This document shows positions 31,465 to 40,190 of a stretch of 41,237 bases of DNA, in pieces. The notes under the pieces are model-generated. The model saw only the letters and a program-made list of their open reading frames with translations. It was not told where the DNA came from and ran no database searches. This stretch comes from Fulvivirga kasyanovii (GTDB taxonomy: Bacteria; Bacteroidota; Bacteroidia; Cytophagales; Cyclobacteriaceae). Where the stretch lies: NCBI RefSeq assembly GCF_009711405.1, contig NZ_SMLW01000662.1, positions 1 through 41,237 on the forward strand, written 5' to 3'. Every line of letters starts with the position of its first letter. The stretch's first letter is position 1. The translations under genes and the position numbers were made by a program.

Positions 31465-32835
31465 ATGAAAGAAAAAATAACCATAAAATTTTTAGGTGCG
31501 GCTGGTACCGTTACAGGATCCAAATATTTGCTTGAAACCGGAAGTAAAAAGCTGATGGTGGATTGCGGTGTTTTTCAGGGATTAAAAGAACTGAGACTGC
31601 TCAATTGGGAGCCACCCAAGTATGTCCCGGCATCTATTGACGCGGTAGTACTTACCCATGGGCACCTTGATCACACAGGCTACCTGGCCCGCTTGGTGAA
31701 ATTAGGCTTCAAAGGCAAAATATATGGAAGTGCGCCCACCCTCAAGATCGCTGAAATTATACTAAAAGACAGTGCTAAAATTCAGGAAGAGGAGGCTGCC
31801 AGAGCCAATAAAGAAGGATATAGCAAACACCATCCGGCAGAGGCTTTCTATGACCTGAAAGATGTTGAAAATACAATTTCTCTTTTTAATCCTGTTTCAG
31901 AAGGAAAATGGCATGTGATAGAAGATGACTTTAAGGTGAGGTGGCAGTATAATGGGCACATTATCGGGTCAACTTTTATTGAAATAGAGGTCAACGAGAA
32001 ACGTTTTGTGTTTTCTGGCGATATCGGACGCAAAAAAGATTTACTGCTATATGCGCCTAAAAAGCCTGAAAAGGCAAATGTACTGCTAATTGAGTCCACC
32101 TATGGAGGCAGGGTGCATCCGGAAGAAGAAACTATAGTTCCTGAACTGGAACGTATCATCAATGAAACTATTGAACGGGGAGGCAGCCTGTTCATACCGA
32201 GCTTTGCGGTAGAGCGCACGCAATTGATGATGCTGATGATATGGCGGTTATTGAAAGAGAAGAAGATACCAAAAATACCCATGATCATGGACAGTCCGAT
32301 GGGTGCCAATGTACTTCATCTCTTCCATGCCTCGCGGGATTGGCATATGCTTAAACCTGAAGAATGTGATGAAATGTGTTCTCATTTTCAGGTAGTTAGC
32401 AACTATCGGGAAACCCTGGCGCTGAGGGAAGACAACAAATCCAAGATCGTCATTGCCGGAAGTGGAATGATGACGGGCGGACGAATACTGAACTATATGG
32501 AAACAAGATCAGGCAATAGTAATGACACCTTACTTTTTGTAGGCTATCAGGCAGAAGGAACCAGAGGAAGAAAACTGCTGGAAGGAGCGAAAGAAATTAA
32601 AGTGTATGGCAAATGGCTACCATTCAAAATGCACATGGAACACATTGAAGGACTGAGTGCGCATGGTGACCAAAACGATTTGATTGACTGGCTCTCTGAA
32701 ATTAAAAAACAACCCGAAAAAGTATTCATTATTCATGGGGAAGCAGCGCAGGCAGAAGCTTTATCAAAAGCCCTGGAAGATAATAAAGGATGGCAAACAC
32801 ATATCCCTCAACTTAATCAAACGGTAGAATTGTGA
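31465..32835 (+). CDS. Metallo-beta-lactamase/beta-CASP RNA-processing nuclease
   Basis: The ATG at 31465 is preferred over a TTG twelve bases upstream. The 456-residue protein has the zinc motif THGHLDHTGYL (about 71-81), the strand FSGDIGRKKDLLLY, the beta-CASP region SFAVERTQLMMLMIW, SGMMTGGRIL, and the late HIEGLSAHGDQNDL and IHGEAAQAEAL. It belongs to the CPSF73-like group of ribonucleases, which use two zinc ions. It may release nucleotides or process RNA during stress. The stop overlaps the next ATG (TGATG at 32833). Confidence 0.92.
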   Translation: MKEKITIKFLGAAGTVTGSKYLLETGSKKLMVDCGVFQGLKELRLLNWEPPKYVPASIDAVVLTHGHLDHTGYLARLVKLGFKGKIYGSAPTLKIAEIILKDSAKIQEEEAARANKEGYSKHHPAEAFYDLKDVENTISLFNPVSEGKWHVIEDDFKVRWQYNGHIIGSTFIEIEVNEKRFVFSGDIGRKKDLLLYAPKKPEKANVLLIESTYGGRVHPEEETIVPELERIINETIERGGSLFIPSFAVERTQLMMLMIWRLLKEKKIPKIPMIMDSPMGANVLHLFHASRDWHMLKPEECDEMCSHFQVVSNYRETLALREDNKSKIVIAGSGMMTGGRILNYMETRSGNSNDTLLFVGYQAEGTRGRKLLEGAKEIKVYGKWLPFKMHMEHIEGLSAHGDQNDLIDWLSEIKKQPEKVFIIHGEAAQAEALSKALEDNKGWQTHIPQLNQTVEL

Positions 32836-34355
32836 TGGAAGCAAAGGATACCCGCCATAACGTATTAAAATTAGTAAGACTAGGCATTGATGCACGCAAT
32901 GAATACATGGTATTTATGCGCAAGGATTGTCCGGTATGTGTGTCCGAAGGATTTGAGGCTTTAAATCGTATAAAAGTTTCAAAAGGAAATAAAACCATCG
33001 TGGCCTCACTCATCGTTTGGGACAATGAAGAACATCTGACTCATGACCAACTAAGCTTATCAGAAGCAGCCATTGATTCATTGGGAGCAAATGCTGGGGA
33101 TGAACTCACCTTGAGTCATTTGGATGCCTTGGATTCCATGAGTGATGTCCGTAAGAAAATTTATGGACACCGCTTGAACCAGGCAGCGTTTGACAGGATC
33201 ATTGGCGATATCGTCAATCGGAATTTATCCAATATTCAACTTTCAGCTTTTCTGGCTTCCAGCACAGGGAATGCATTAAATCAGGAAGAAGTGATTGCCC
33301 TGACCCGTTCCATGATTAATGTGGGTTTTAAACTGGATTGGGGTAAAGATAAGGTCTATGATAAACACTGCATAGGTGGCTTGCCCGGTAACCGAACTAC
33401 CCCACTGGTAGTGTCTATTGTTGCCGCAGCGGGGCTGACCATTCCTAAAACTTCTTCCCGTGCCATTACTTCTCCGGCTGGTACCGCTGACACCATGGAG
33501 GTAGTTACCAACGTAAATCTTACCACCGAGCAAATGAAAAAAGTGGTGGATCTAGAAGGGGGGTGCCTGGCCTGGGGCGGATCAGTACAGTTAAGTCCGG
33601 CTGATGATATACTCATCCGCGTGGAAAAAGCACTAGATATTGATAGCGAAGGGCAGATGATCGCTTCCGTGCTTTCAAAAAAGGCGGCAGCAGGTTCTAC
33701 TGATGTTGTGATTGATATTCCTGTCGGCCCAACGGCTAAAGTGCGCTCCCGGGAAGCTGCTGAGCATCTGTCAGAAAAGATGGTTGCCGTAGGCAAAGCC
33801 ATCGGACTGAATATTGATATTATATTAACCGATGGATCGCAACCTGTAGGGCGGGGCATCGGCCCTGCACTGGAGGCAAGGGATGTTTTGTCCGTCTTAA
33901 GAAATGAAGACCATGCACCTGATGACCTGCGTGAAAGAGCAGTACTACTGGCAGGCAGGTTACTTGAAATGGGAGGAAAAGTAGCCGAAGGGGCAGGCGC
34001 TCTTGAAGCTTTGAAAATTTTGAAAAGTGGAGAGGGCTACAAAAAATTTACCGCTATCTGCCAGGCACAAGGCTTTTTCAGGGAACCTGAAGTAGCCCCC
34101 CATAAGCACAAGATCAAGTCCATAACGACTGGGGTAGTTTCAGAAATTGATAATCGCAGACTGGCGAAAGTGGCTAAGCTGGCTGGTGCTCCTGAAGCGA
34201 TGACAGCCGGCATTTTGCTTCTTACGCCTTTGAATACTCAGGTGGAAGAAAACGATACCCTGTTTGAAATCCATGCTGAGTCTCACGGAGAGCTTGAGTA
34301 CGCCCTTTCTTACCTGGATACACAAAAAGAAATTATTAAAATCAAAGAGACATAA
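32835..34355 (+). CDS. Archaeal-type AMP/thymidine phosphorylase
   Basis: The 506-residue product starts at ATG 32835; the GTG just before it is less likely. It has the N-terminal extra domain of archaeal AMP phosphorylases (about 1-85). The phosphate site KHCIGGLPGNRTTPLVV lies at about 177-193, and SSRAITSPAGTADTMEVV follows at 207-225, as in the archaeal rather than the E. coli DeoA line. Such enzymes phosphorolyse AMP (giving ribose-1,5-bisphosphate and adenine) or thymidine. No ribose-1,5-bisphosphate isomerase or RuBisCO lies in the window, so its product must be used another way, perhaps with the PRPP synthetase next door. Confidence 0.88.
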   Translation: MEAKDTRHNVLKLVRLGIDARNEYMVFMRKDCPVCVSEGFEALNRIKVSKGNKTIVASLIVWDNEEHLTHDQLSLSEAAIDSLGANAGDELTLSHLDALDSMSDVRKKIYGHRLNQAAFDRIIGDIVNRNLSNIQLSAFLASSTGNALNQEEVIALTRSMINVGFKLDWGKDKVYDKHCIGGLPGNRTTPLVVSIVAAAGLTIPKTSSRAITSPAGTADTMEVVTNVNLTTEQMKKVVDLEGGCLAWGGSVQLSPADDILIRVEKALDIDSEGQMIASVLSKKAAAGSTDVVIDIPVGPTAKVRSREAAEHLSEKMVAVGKAIGLNIDIILTDGSQPVGRGIGPALEARDVLSVLRNEDHAPDDLRERAVLLAGRLLEMGGKVAEGAGALEALKILKSGEGYKKFTAICQAQGFFREPEVAPHKHKIKSITTGVVSEIDNRRLAKVAKLAGAPEAMTAGILLLTPLNTQVEENDTLFEIHAESHGELEYALSYLDTQKEIIKIKET

Positions 34356-34359
34356 AAAT

Positions 34360-35256
34360 ATGGAAATGATAGTTTTTGCCTTACCGGGCAACGAAGATCT
34401 TACTGAAAAAATAGCCGGACACCTTCAGGCTGAAAAGGGTGAGGCAACTATGCGGCAGTTTCCCGATGGTGAGAGCTATGTGCAGATACATTCTGACGTA
34501 AAAGGAAAATGCGTGGTGATGGTTTGTACCTTATATAAACCGGACGCTAAGTTACTGCCCTTATACTTTCTAAGTAAAACAGCCAAAGACCTGGGAGCTG
34601 CATGTACCTGCTTTGTGGCACCCTATCTGGCCTACATGAGGCAAGACAAACAATTTAACCCTGGAGAAGGGATCACCTCAACGTATTTTGCACAATTGAT
34701 CTCCGGATTCGCAGAAACACTTACCACCGTAGACCCGCATCTGCACCGTAGAAGCTCGTTAAGCGAAATCTATAACGTACCTAATACTATAGTGCATGCG
34801 GCATCACACATTTCAAAATGGGTGAGTGATAATATTGAAATGCCGGTATTCATCGGCCCGGATAGCGAAAGTGAGCAGTGGGTTTCTGAGGTGGCAAAAG
34901 AAGCCAATGCGCCCTTTACAGTATTGGAAAAAATACGACATGGTGACCGGGATGTAGAAGTATCCATCCCCGATGTAGCAAAATATAAAGGTCATACCCC
35001 GGTGCTGGTTGACGATATTATTTCCACTGCAAGGACTATGATTGAGACAGTGGGCCACTTAAAAAAGGCCAACATGAGACCTCCTGTGTGTGTGGGAGTT
35101 CATGCTGTGTTTGCAGAGTCGGCTTATAAAGACCTGAAAAATTCAGGCGTGCAGCAGATCGTAACGTGCAACACCATCCCTCATGAAAGCAATGCTATTG
35201 ATCTTTCTGAAACTTTGGCAATGGAGATTAAAGCGTTAATGAAGCACCATGCGTAA
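34360..35256 (+). CDS. prs: Ribose-phosphate pyrophosphokinase (PRPP synthetase)
   Basis: The frame extends further upstream, but the ATG at 34360, just after the phosphorylase stop, gives MEMIVFALPGNEDLTEKIAGHL, the normal Prs opening. The 298-residue product has FPDGESYVQI, APYLAYMRQDKQFNPGEGITS, TVDPHLHRRSSL and the PRPP-binding loop PVLVDDIISTARTMIET. The loop has Ala-Arg where most Prs have Gly-Gly. The enzyme makes PRPP and AMP from ribose-5-phosphate and ATP. Its AMP could feed the neighbouring AMP phosphorylase or PPK2. It is a shorter, divergent form; activity is likely but not certain. Confidence 0.85.
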   Translation: MEMIVFALPGNEDLTEKIAGHLQAEKGEATMRQFPDGESYVQIHSDVKGKCVVMVCTLYKPDAKLLPLYFLSKTAKDLGAACTCFVAPYLAYMRQDKQFNPGEGITSTYFAQLISGFAETLTTVDPHLHRRSSLSEIYNVPNTIVHAASHISKWVSDNIEMPVFIGPDSESEQWVSEVAKEANAPFTVLEKIRHGDRDVEVSIPDVAKYKGHTPVLVDDIISTARTMIETVGHLKKANMRPPVCVGVHAVFAESAYKDLKNSGVQQIVTCNTIPHESNAIDLSETLAMEIKALMKHHA

Positions 35257-35932
35257 TATCCTCTTCCTCATATTGATATTTCTGCAATTTACTCCCGGCA
35301 TGTCCTATGGTCAGGAAAAGGAAATGTTGATTGAGCAGATTGCTGAAAAAAAAATAGTTCGCAAAAATTTTGACAAAAATGGAAACTCACAAGGCATGCA
35401 AATCTTTCTGACCGGAGAGTTAAAGCGGGAAAGTGAAACTTATACTGTAGAAGTGTTGGTGGAGTTGTATGATGAAAATAACCAATTGGATGAAAAATAT
35501 ACCACCACTTACAAGTGTAACCCCAGAGAATTTGATGTGCTGCTCAATGTATTTCCTTTTACCGATCCGGGAGATGAAAAGATAAAAGTGGATATTGCCT
35601 CAGAAGATTTTAAGCAGTTATATGATTTACAAAGTAGCACTAAGTTGAAAGATATCCATTTGAAGATAAGTGTTGAATCGGGCGTACTCAGTTTTTTTGG
35701 TTCTAAAAGCCTGGTTACCATAAAAAACAGGCAGAGCAAAAAAGAAAATGGAAAGATAACTATTAGTAGTGATGCTGTAGTTGAAGCCTATGTGATGGGC
35801 CTAAAGATAAAGACCATCAATTACACGGTTGAAGAATACCTGACTGAGAGTTTAGTATTACAGCGTCAGAAAATCACGGAGGATGACGGAGCATATTTTA
35901 CCATGACCTATGAGCAAAATAATAAAGAGTAG
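35249..35932 (+). CDS. Exported protein of unknown function
   Basis: The 227-residue product has a signal peptide (MRNILFLILIFLQFTPGMSYG-Q) and a beta-rich mature domain with no cysteines in obvious pairs and no motif I recognise. It overlaps the prs end by eight bases and lies three bases before ppk2, so it belongs to the operon. Function is unknown; it may be the envelope partner of the copper ATPase further on. Confidence 0.6.
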   Translation: MRNILFLILIFLQFTPGMSYGQEKEMLIEQIAEKKIVRKNFDKNGNSQGMQIFLTGELKRESETYTVEVLVELYDENNQLDEKYTTTYKCNPREFDVLLNVFPFTDPGDEKIKVDIASEDFKQLYDLQSSTKLKDIHLKISVESGVLSFFGSKSLVTIKNRQSKKENGKITISSDAVVEAYVMGLKIKTINYTVEEYLTESLVLQRQKITEDDGAYFTMTYEQNNKE

Positions 35933-35935
35933 AAA

Positions 35936-36667
35936 ATGGTAGACTTATATCATATTACCACCTTGCCGCCAGCAGAAGCCGATAAAATGGAAACAAAGAA
36001 GGCACTTAAAAAACTGCGTAAGGAGCTTTTTAAGCTACAGAATAAGTTCTATGCCGATGGCAGATACAGTATGCTTATCATCTTGCAGGGCCTTGACACC
36101 TCAGGCAAGGACGGGACCATCCGTCACGCTTTCAGTGGTATGAACCCACAAGGTATGCAGGTTACTTCTTTTAAAAAGCCTACAGCTGACGAGCTCAAAC
36201 ACGATTTTTTGTGGCGCATTTATCCCCACTTTCCTGAGAAAGGGATGATCAAGGTATTTAACCGATCCTACTATGAAGACATTTTGGTGCCAGCGACAAA
36301 CAAAAGCTTGTCAGAGAATGTGTTGGAGCATCGCATCAATTTGATTAACGAATTGGAGCATCACCTGCTCGCAAATAATACTTTGATCTTAAAGTTTTAC
36401 TTGCATATCTCAGCTGATGAGCAGGTAAAGCGTATAGAAGATCGGAAAACAAAACCACACAAACGCTGGAAATATGCCAAAGAAGATGAACTCGTACCCA
36501 ACCAATGGGATGATTATCGGGAGGTGTACCATACCATACTGAATACTTGCGACCACTTGCCCTGGCATATCATCCCTGCAGACAAGCGTTGGTATCGCAA
36601 TTATACCGCAGCGAAAATTTTAGCTGATCAACTTGAAAAACTTAACTTGGAATACCCCAACATCTAA
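35936..36667 (+). CDS. ppk2: Polyphosphate kinase 2 family protein
   Basis: The 243-residue protein has the Walker A-type motif ILQGLDTSGKDGTIRHAF (about 46-60), the Walker B-type FNRSYYEDILVPATN and the lid HKRWKYAKEDELVPNQWDDY. These are the hallmarks of PPK2, which uses polyphosphate to phosphorylate AMP, ADP or GDP. One PPK2 domain of about 230 residues fits class I or III; the class cannot be fixed by eye. With prs (which releases AMP) in the same operon, regeneration of ADP/ATP is a sensible role. Confidence 0.9.
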   Translation: MVDLYHITTLPPAEADKMETKKALKKLRKELFKLQNKFYADGRYSMLIILQGLDTSGKDGTIRHAFSGMNPQGMQVTSFKKPTADELKHDFLWRIYPHFPEKGMIKVFNRSYYEDILVPATNKSLSENVLEHRINLINELEHHLLANNTLILKFYLHISADEQVKRIEDRKTKPHKRWKYAKEDELVPNQWDDYREVYHTILNTCDHLPWHIIPADKRWYRNYTAAKILADQLEKLNLEYPNI

Positions 36668-36678
36668 ATTTTGTAAAT

Positions 36679-38832
36679 ATGGAAAATCACAAAGGACATA
36701 ATCACGAGCACCATCATCACAGCAATACCTCCAAAGAAGAGGCACGAGATAAGAAAGAAGAGGTGAAAGATTCCTTAGCAGAAAAATCCAAACACGGTCA
36801 TGAGAAGGCGATGGATCATTCATCTCATGGAGGACATGGTGACCATTCCGGTCATAACCCCGGACATGGAGAAATGGGCCATGACCATCACAAAATGATG
36901 ATTGAGGATTTTAAAAAGCGTTTTTGGATATCCCTTGTTTTGACGATTCCGATTTTGGTCTTTTCTCCCATGATCCAGGGCTTTTTTGGCTATGAATGGC
37001 TGCTGCCGGGCAATGCGTACATTTTGTTCGGGCTTTCTACCATCGTTTATTTTTATGGGGGCTGGCCTTTTCTGAAAGGGTTAAAGGATGAGCTGAAGGA
37101 GGGTGCCCCGGGCATGATGACTTTAATTACTATGGCCATCAGTGTAGCCTATTTTTATAGTTCCGCAACAGTTTTCGGCCTTGAAGGGGAGGATTTCTTC
37201 TGGGAACTGGCCACCCTAATTGATATCATGCTACTGGGCCACTGGCTGGAAATGAAGTCGGTTCTGGGAGCTTCAAAAGCGCTGCAATTGTTGGTAAGTA
37301 TGATGCCTTCTGAGGCCCACAGGGTCAAAGGCGATGCTGTAGAAGATGTGAAGCTGGAAGACCTGCAAAAAGGAGATATTATCCTGATCAAACCTGGTGA
37401 AAAAGTTCCGGCTGATGGTATTATCGTAGAGGGGGAAAGCTATCTGAACGAGTCTATGCTGACCGGGGAATCCAAACCTGTCAAAAAAGGTATGGAGAAT
37501 AAAGTAATCGGAGGTTCGCTTAATGGCAATGGTTCACTCAAAGTAAAGGTGGAGCATACCGGCAAAGACAGCTACCTTAATAAGGTAATTACGCTGGTAC
37601 AAGAGGCGCAAAAGTCTAAGTCAAAAATGCAAAATTTGTCAGACCGTGCCGCCAAGTGGCTTACCTATATCGCATTAGCGATAGGCTTTGGGACGCTGGC
37701 TACCTGGTTGTTTTTAGGTTTTCCATTTGTCTATGCCTTGGAGAGAATGGTGACGGTGATGGTTATTGCCTGCCCTCATGCATTAGGTTTGGCCATACCG
37801 TTAGTAGTAGCCATATCCACAGCAGTTTCTGCTCAGAATGGATTATTGATACGCAATAGAACGGCATTTGAGGAATCCAGAAAGATTTCGGCCCTTGTTT
37901 TTGATAAGACCGGAACACTAACTAAAGGTGATTTTGGTGTTACCCGTGTAGAGGCGGTAGATCAGCAATTTGAACCAGATGAATTACTGAGGCTTTCCAG
38001 TGCATTAGAGCAAAGTTCGGAGCATCCTATTGCCGTTGGCATCATTAAAAAAGTCAAAGAGAAAGACATTGCGGTTCCCAAGCCTGAAAACTTCAATGCC
38101 ATTACCGGTAAAGGGGTTGAAGCAAAAGTGGAAGGGAAAGATGTGAAAGTAGTGAGCCCCGGCTATCTGAAAGATGAGCATATTTCCATACCTGATGGTG
38201 CCTACAGCAGTGCAGCCGAGACAGTCGTTTTTGTTCTCGTGGATAATAAACTGGCCGGGTACATCGCCCTGGCAGATGAGATCAGACCGGAAAGTGCCGA
38301 GGCAATTAAAGTGTTCAAAAACAACAACATCAAAGTGATGATGGCCACCGGTGACAATGAAACAGTCGCCAAAGCAGTAAGTGAAGAACTAGGCCTAGAC
38401 GGCTACTATTCAGAAGTACTGCCACATCAAAAAGTGGAAATAGTAAAAGAGCTTCAGTCTAAGGGCGAGTTTGTCGCCATGACCGGTGATGGTGTGAACG
38501 ATGCGCCTGCTCTGGCACAAGCCAATGTGGGTATTGCGGTAGGCTCAGGAACCGATGTAGCAGCCGAAACAGCCGACATAATCTTGGTAAACAGCAACCC
38601 GCAGGATATAGCCAACCTGATTTTATTTGGGAAGGCCACTTACAATAAAATGATTCAAAACCTGATATGGGCTACCGGTTATAACACTGTTGCAATTCCT
38701 TTGGCAGCAGGGGTGCTTTACACATCTGGTTTCGTTTTAGGTCCGGCAGTTGGTGCGGTTTTTATGAGTTTGAGTACGATCATAGTGGCCATCAATGCAC
38801 AGCTACTGAAGAAGAAAATCGGTAACAAATAA
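36679..38832 (+). CDS. copB: CPH-type copper P1B ATPase
   Basis: The 717-residue protein starts with a His-rich tail (about 1-75, with HNHEHHHH and SHGGHGDHSGH) instead of a Cys HMA domain. The membrane ion site is Cys-Pro-His (residues 365-367) in MVIACPHALGLAIPL. This marks the CopB-like P1B-3 group, which exports copper and silver. The phosphorylation site DKTGTLTKG starts at Asp409, the HP motif is SSEHPIAVG, and TGDGVNDAPALAQANVGIAVGSGTD follows near 602. It pumps copper out of the cytoplasm using ATP. Its stop overlaps the MFS start (TAATG). Confidence 0.95.
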   Translation: MENHKGHNHEHHHHSNTSKEEARDKKEEVKDSLAEKSKHGHEKAMDHSSHGGHGDHSGHNPGHGEMGHDHHKMMIEDFKKRFWISLVLTIPILVFSPMIQGFFGYEWLLPGNAYILFGLSTIVYFYGGWPFLKGLKDELKEGAPGMMTLITMAISVAYFYSSATVFGLEGEDFFWELATLIDIMLLGHWLEMKSVLGASKALQLLVSMMPSEAHRVKGDAVEDVKLEDLQKGDIILIKPGEKVPADGIIVEGESYLNESMLTGESKPVKKGMENKVIGGSLNGNGSLKVKVEHTGKDSYLNKVITLVQEAQKSKSKMQNLSDRAAKWLTYIALAIGFGTLATWLFLGFPFVYALERMVTVMVIACPHALGLAIPLVVAISTAVSAQNGLLIRNRTAFEESRKISALVFDKTGTLTKGDFGVTRVEAVDQQFEPDELLRLSSALEQSSEHPIAVGIIKKVKEKDIAVPKPENFNAITGKGVEAKVEGKDVKVVSPGYLKDEHISIPDGAYSSAAETVVFVLVDNKLAGYIALADEIRPESAEAIKVFKNNNIKVMMATGDNETVAKAVSEELGLDGYYSEVLPHQKVEIVKELQSKGEFVAMTGDGVNDAPALAQANVGIAVGSGTDVAAETADIILVNSNPQDIANLILFGKATYNKMIQNLIWATGYNTVAIPLAAGVLYTSGFVLGPAVGAVFMSLSTIIVAINAQLLKKKIGNK

Positions 38833-40067
38833 TGGGTAATCGCGAAATCCTTGGCAGGATCATCATTATCCTGCTAAGTATTTTTGTAGTTATGAGTGGG
38901 TATGGTGTATTGCTTCCCGTTTTGCCCTACTATACGGAAAGGCTTGCATTAAAATCCGGCATTGTAGCTGAAGAGGATATCAACTATCACATTGGAATTC
39001 TCACCAGCATTTACCCGTTTTTTCAACTTCTTTTTGCTGTCATCTGGGGCAAATTGTCTGACCGTTTCGGTCGTAAGGCACTGATCATTATGGGTTTGTC
39101 AGGCTTTGTCGTTATGCAGGTTTTAACCGGGCTGTCTACTTCTTTGGCCATGCTTTATGTCGCCCGTATTCTAGGAGGTATATTCTCGTCTTCGGTTATA
39201 CCCGTGGGCAATGCTTTTCTTAGCGACCTTACCAACAGCATGCAGCGCAGAAAAGTACTGGCCTGGTCGGGGGTGGCAGTAAGTACGGGAGTGATTACCG
39301 GGCCTATGATTGGTGGTTACCTGGCCCAAACCAATTTACATTTAAATACCAGAATGGGGCATTTGCTGTTAGATAGATTTAGTATCCCGTTTCTTGCAGT
39401 CGCCCTTTTAGGAACCATTATTTTGTTGCTGGCAATCGGATGGCTCAAAAACCCCAAAGCACAAAATCTTAACATCATAGAAGCAGGCCAAAAGCCAGAG
39501 TCAAATGTGAAACGTGATTTTGTTCTACTATTGTTTCTCTCATTAATTCTTCAACTGGCCGTAACCTTGTTTGAGACGGTGTTTTCTGTTTATGCCAAAG
39601 ACATTCTCTTGTTTGACACTTCCCAGGTAGGACTTGGGTTTATGCTTTGTGGCCTGGTTATGGCCGTTTTACAGCCTTTATTTGCCAATGTAGATGCAAA
39701 AACTATCTCTGTAAACACACAACTTTTTATCGGTTTTGCATTGGCTGCTTTTGCTATGATTGTTTTTTCTTTTTGGACATACAATATCTATGTATATACC
39801 ATGATTGTATTTTTTGCGATCGGAGGTGCAATGGTCACCCCCAACCTAATTACCATGATTTCTTTGGTGGATAAAAACCATACCGGGGCGAATCTGTCTT
39901 TACAAACATCAGTGAATAGTATTGGTCAGGTATTGGGACCGATGTTAGGCATATGGTTATACACAATCGGTAGCTCATGGCCTTATCCGGTGATTGGCAC
40001 GGTGTTATCGCTTGTAGCCGTTCTCATAATTCCGAACTTAAGATTTAAAAGCCAAAAAATGACATAA
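38832..40067 (+). CDS. MFS transporter
   Basis: The 411-residue protein has about twelve membrane helices and the MFS motif GKLSDRFGRKALIIMG after helix 2, with VARILGGIFSSSVIPVGNAFLSDL as helix 4. The substrate is unknown; many relatives are drug or metabolite exporters. An additional cytoplasmic stretch lies between the halves (near 210-230). It starts one base into the copper ATPase stop. Confidence 0.88.
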   Translation: MGNREILGRIIIILLSIFVVMSGYGVLLPVLPYYTERLALKSGIVAEEDINYHIGILTSIYPFFQLLFAVIWGKLSDRFGRKALIIMGLSGFVVMQVLTGLSTSLAMLYVARILGGIFSSSVIPVGNAFLSDLTNSMQRRKVLAWSGVAVSTGVITGPMIGGYLAQTNLHLNTRMGHLLLDRFSIPFLAVALLGTIILLLAIGWLKNPKAQNLNIIEAGQKPESNVKRDFVLLLFLSLILQLAVTLFETVFSVYAKDILLFDTSQVGLGFMLCGLVMAVLQPLFANVDAKTISVNTQLFIGFALAAFAMIVFSFWTYNIYVYTMIVFFAIGGAMVTPNLITMISLVDKNHTGANLSLQTSVNSIGQVLGPMLGIWLYTIGSSWPYPVIGTVLSLVAVLIIPNLRFKSQKMT

Positions 40068-40088
40068 GACAGTAGTAACTATATAAAA

Positions 40089-40190
40089 ATGAGATGCTAT
40101 GAAATGAGCATGTTTGGGAAACACCAACCAGCGATGAATGCTGATGATGTGAATTCCATGTGGCCACTAAAAAAAATTACATACACATGA
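40089..40190 (+). CDS. Possible 33-residue ORF coupled to the aldolase gene
   Basis: A short frame reads [20 protein letters not shown] and continues to a TGA that overlaps the aldolase ATG (ATGA at 40187). A leader peptide that couples translation is possible, but so short a frame can arise by chance. The remaining bases of the gap hold nothing else. Confidence 0.25.
   Translation: MRCYEMSMFGKHQPAMNADDVNSMWPLKKITYT

Noticed and set aside
34264-34359. Upstream start for prs inside the phosphorylase gene
   Set aside because: It overlaps the phosphorylase by about 90 bases and adds residues not found in Prs proteins; ATG 34360 fits the family.
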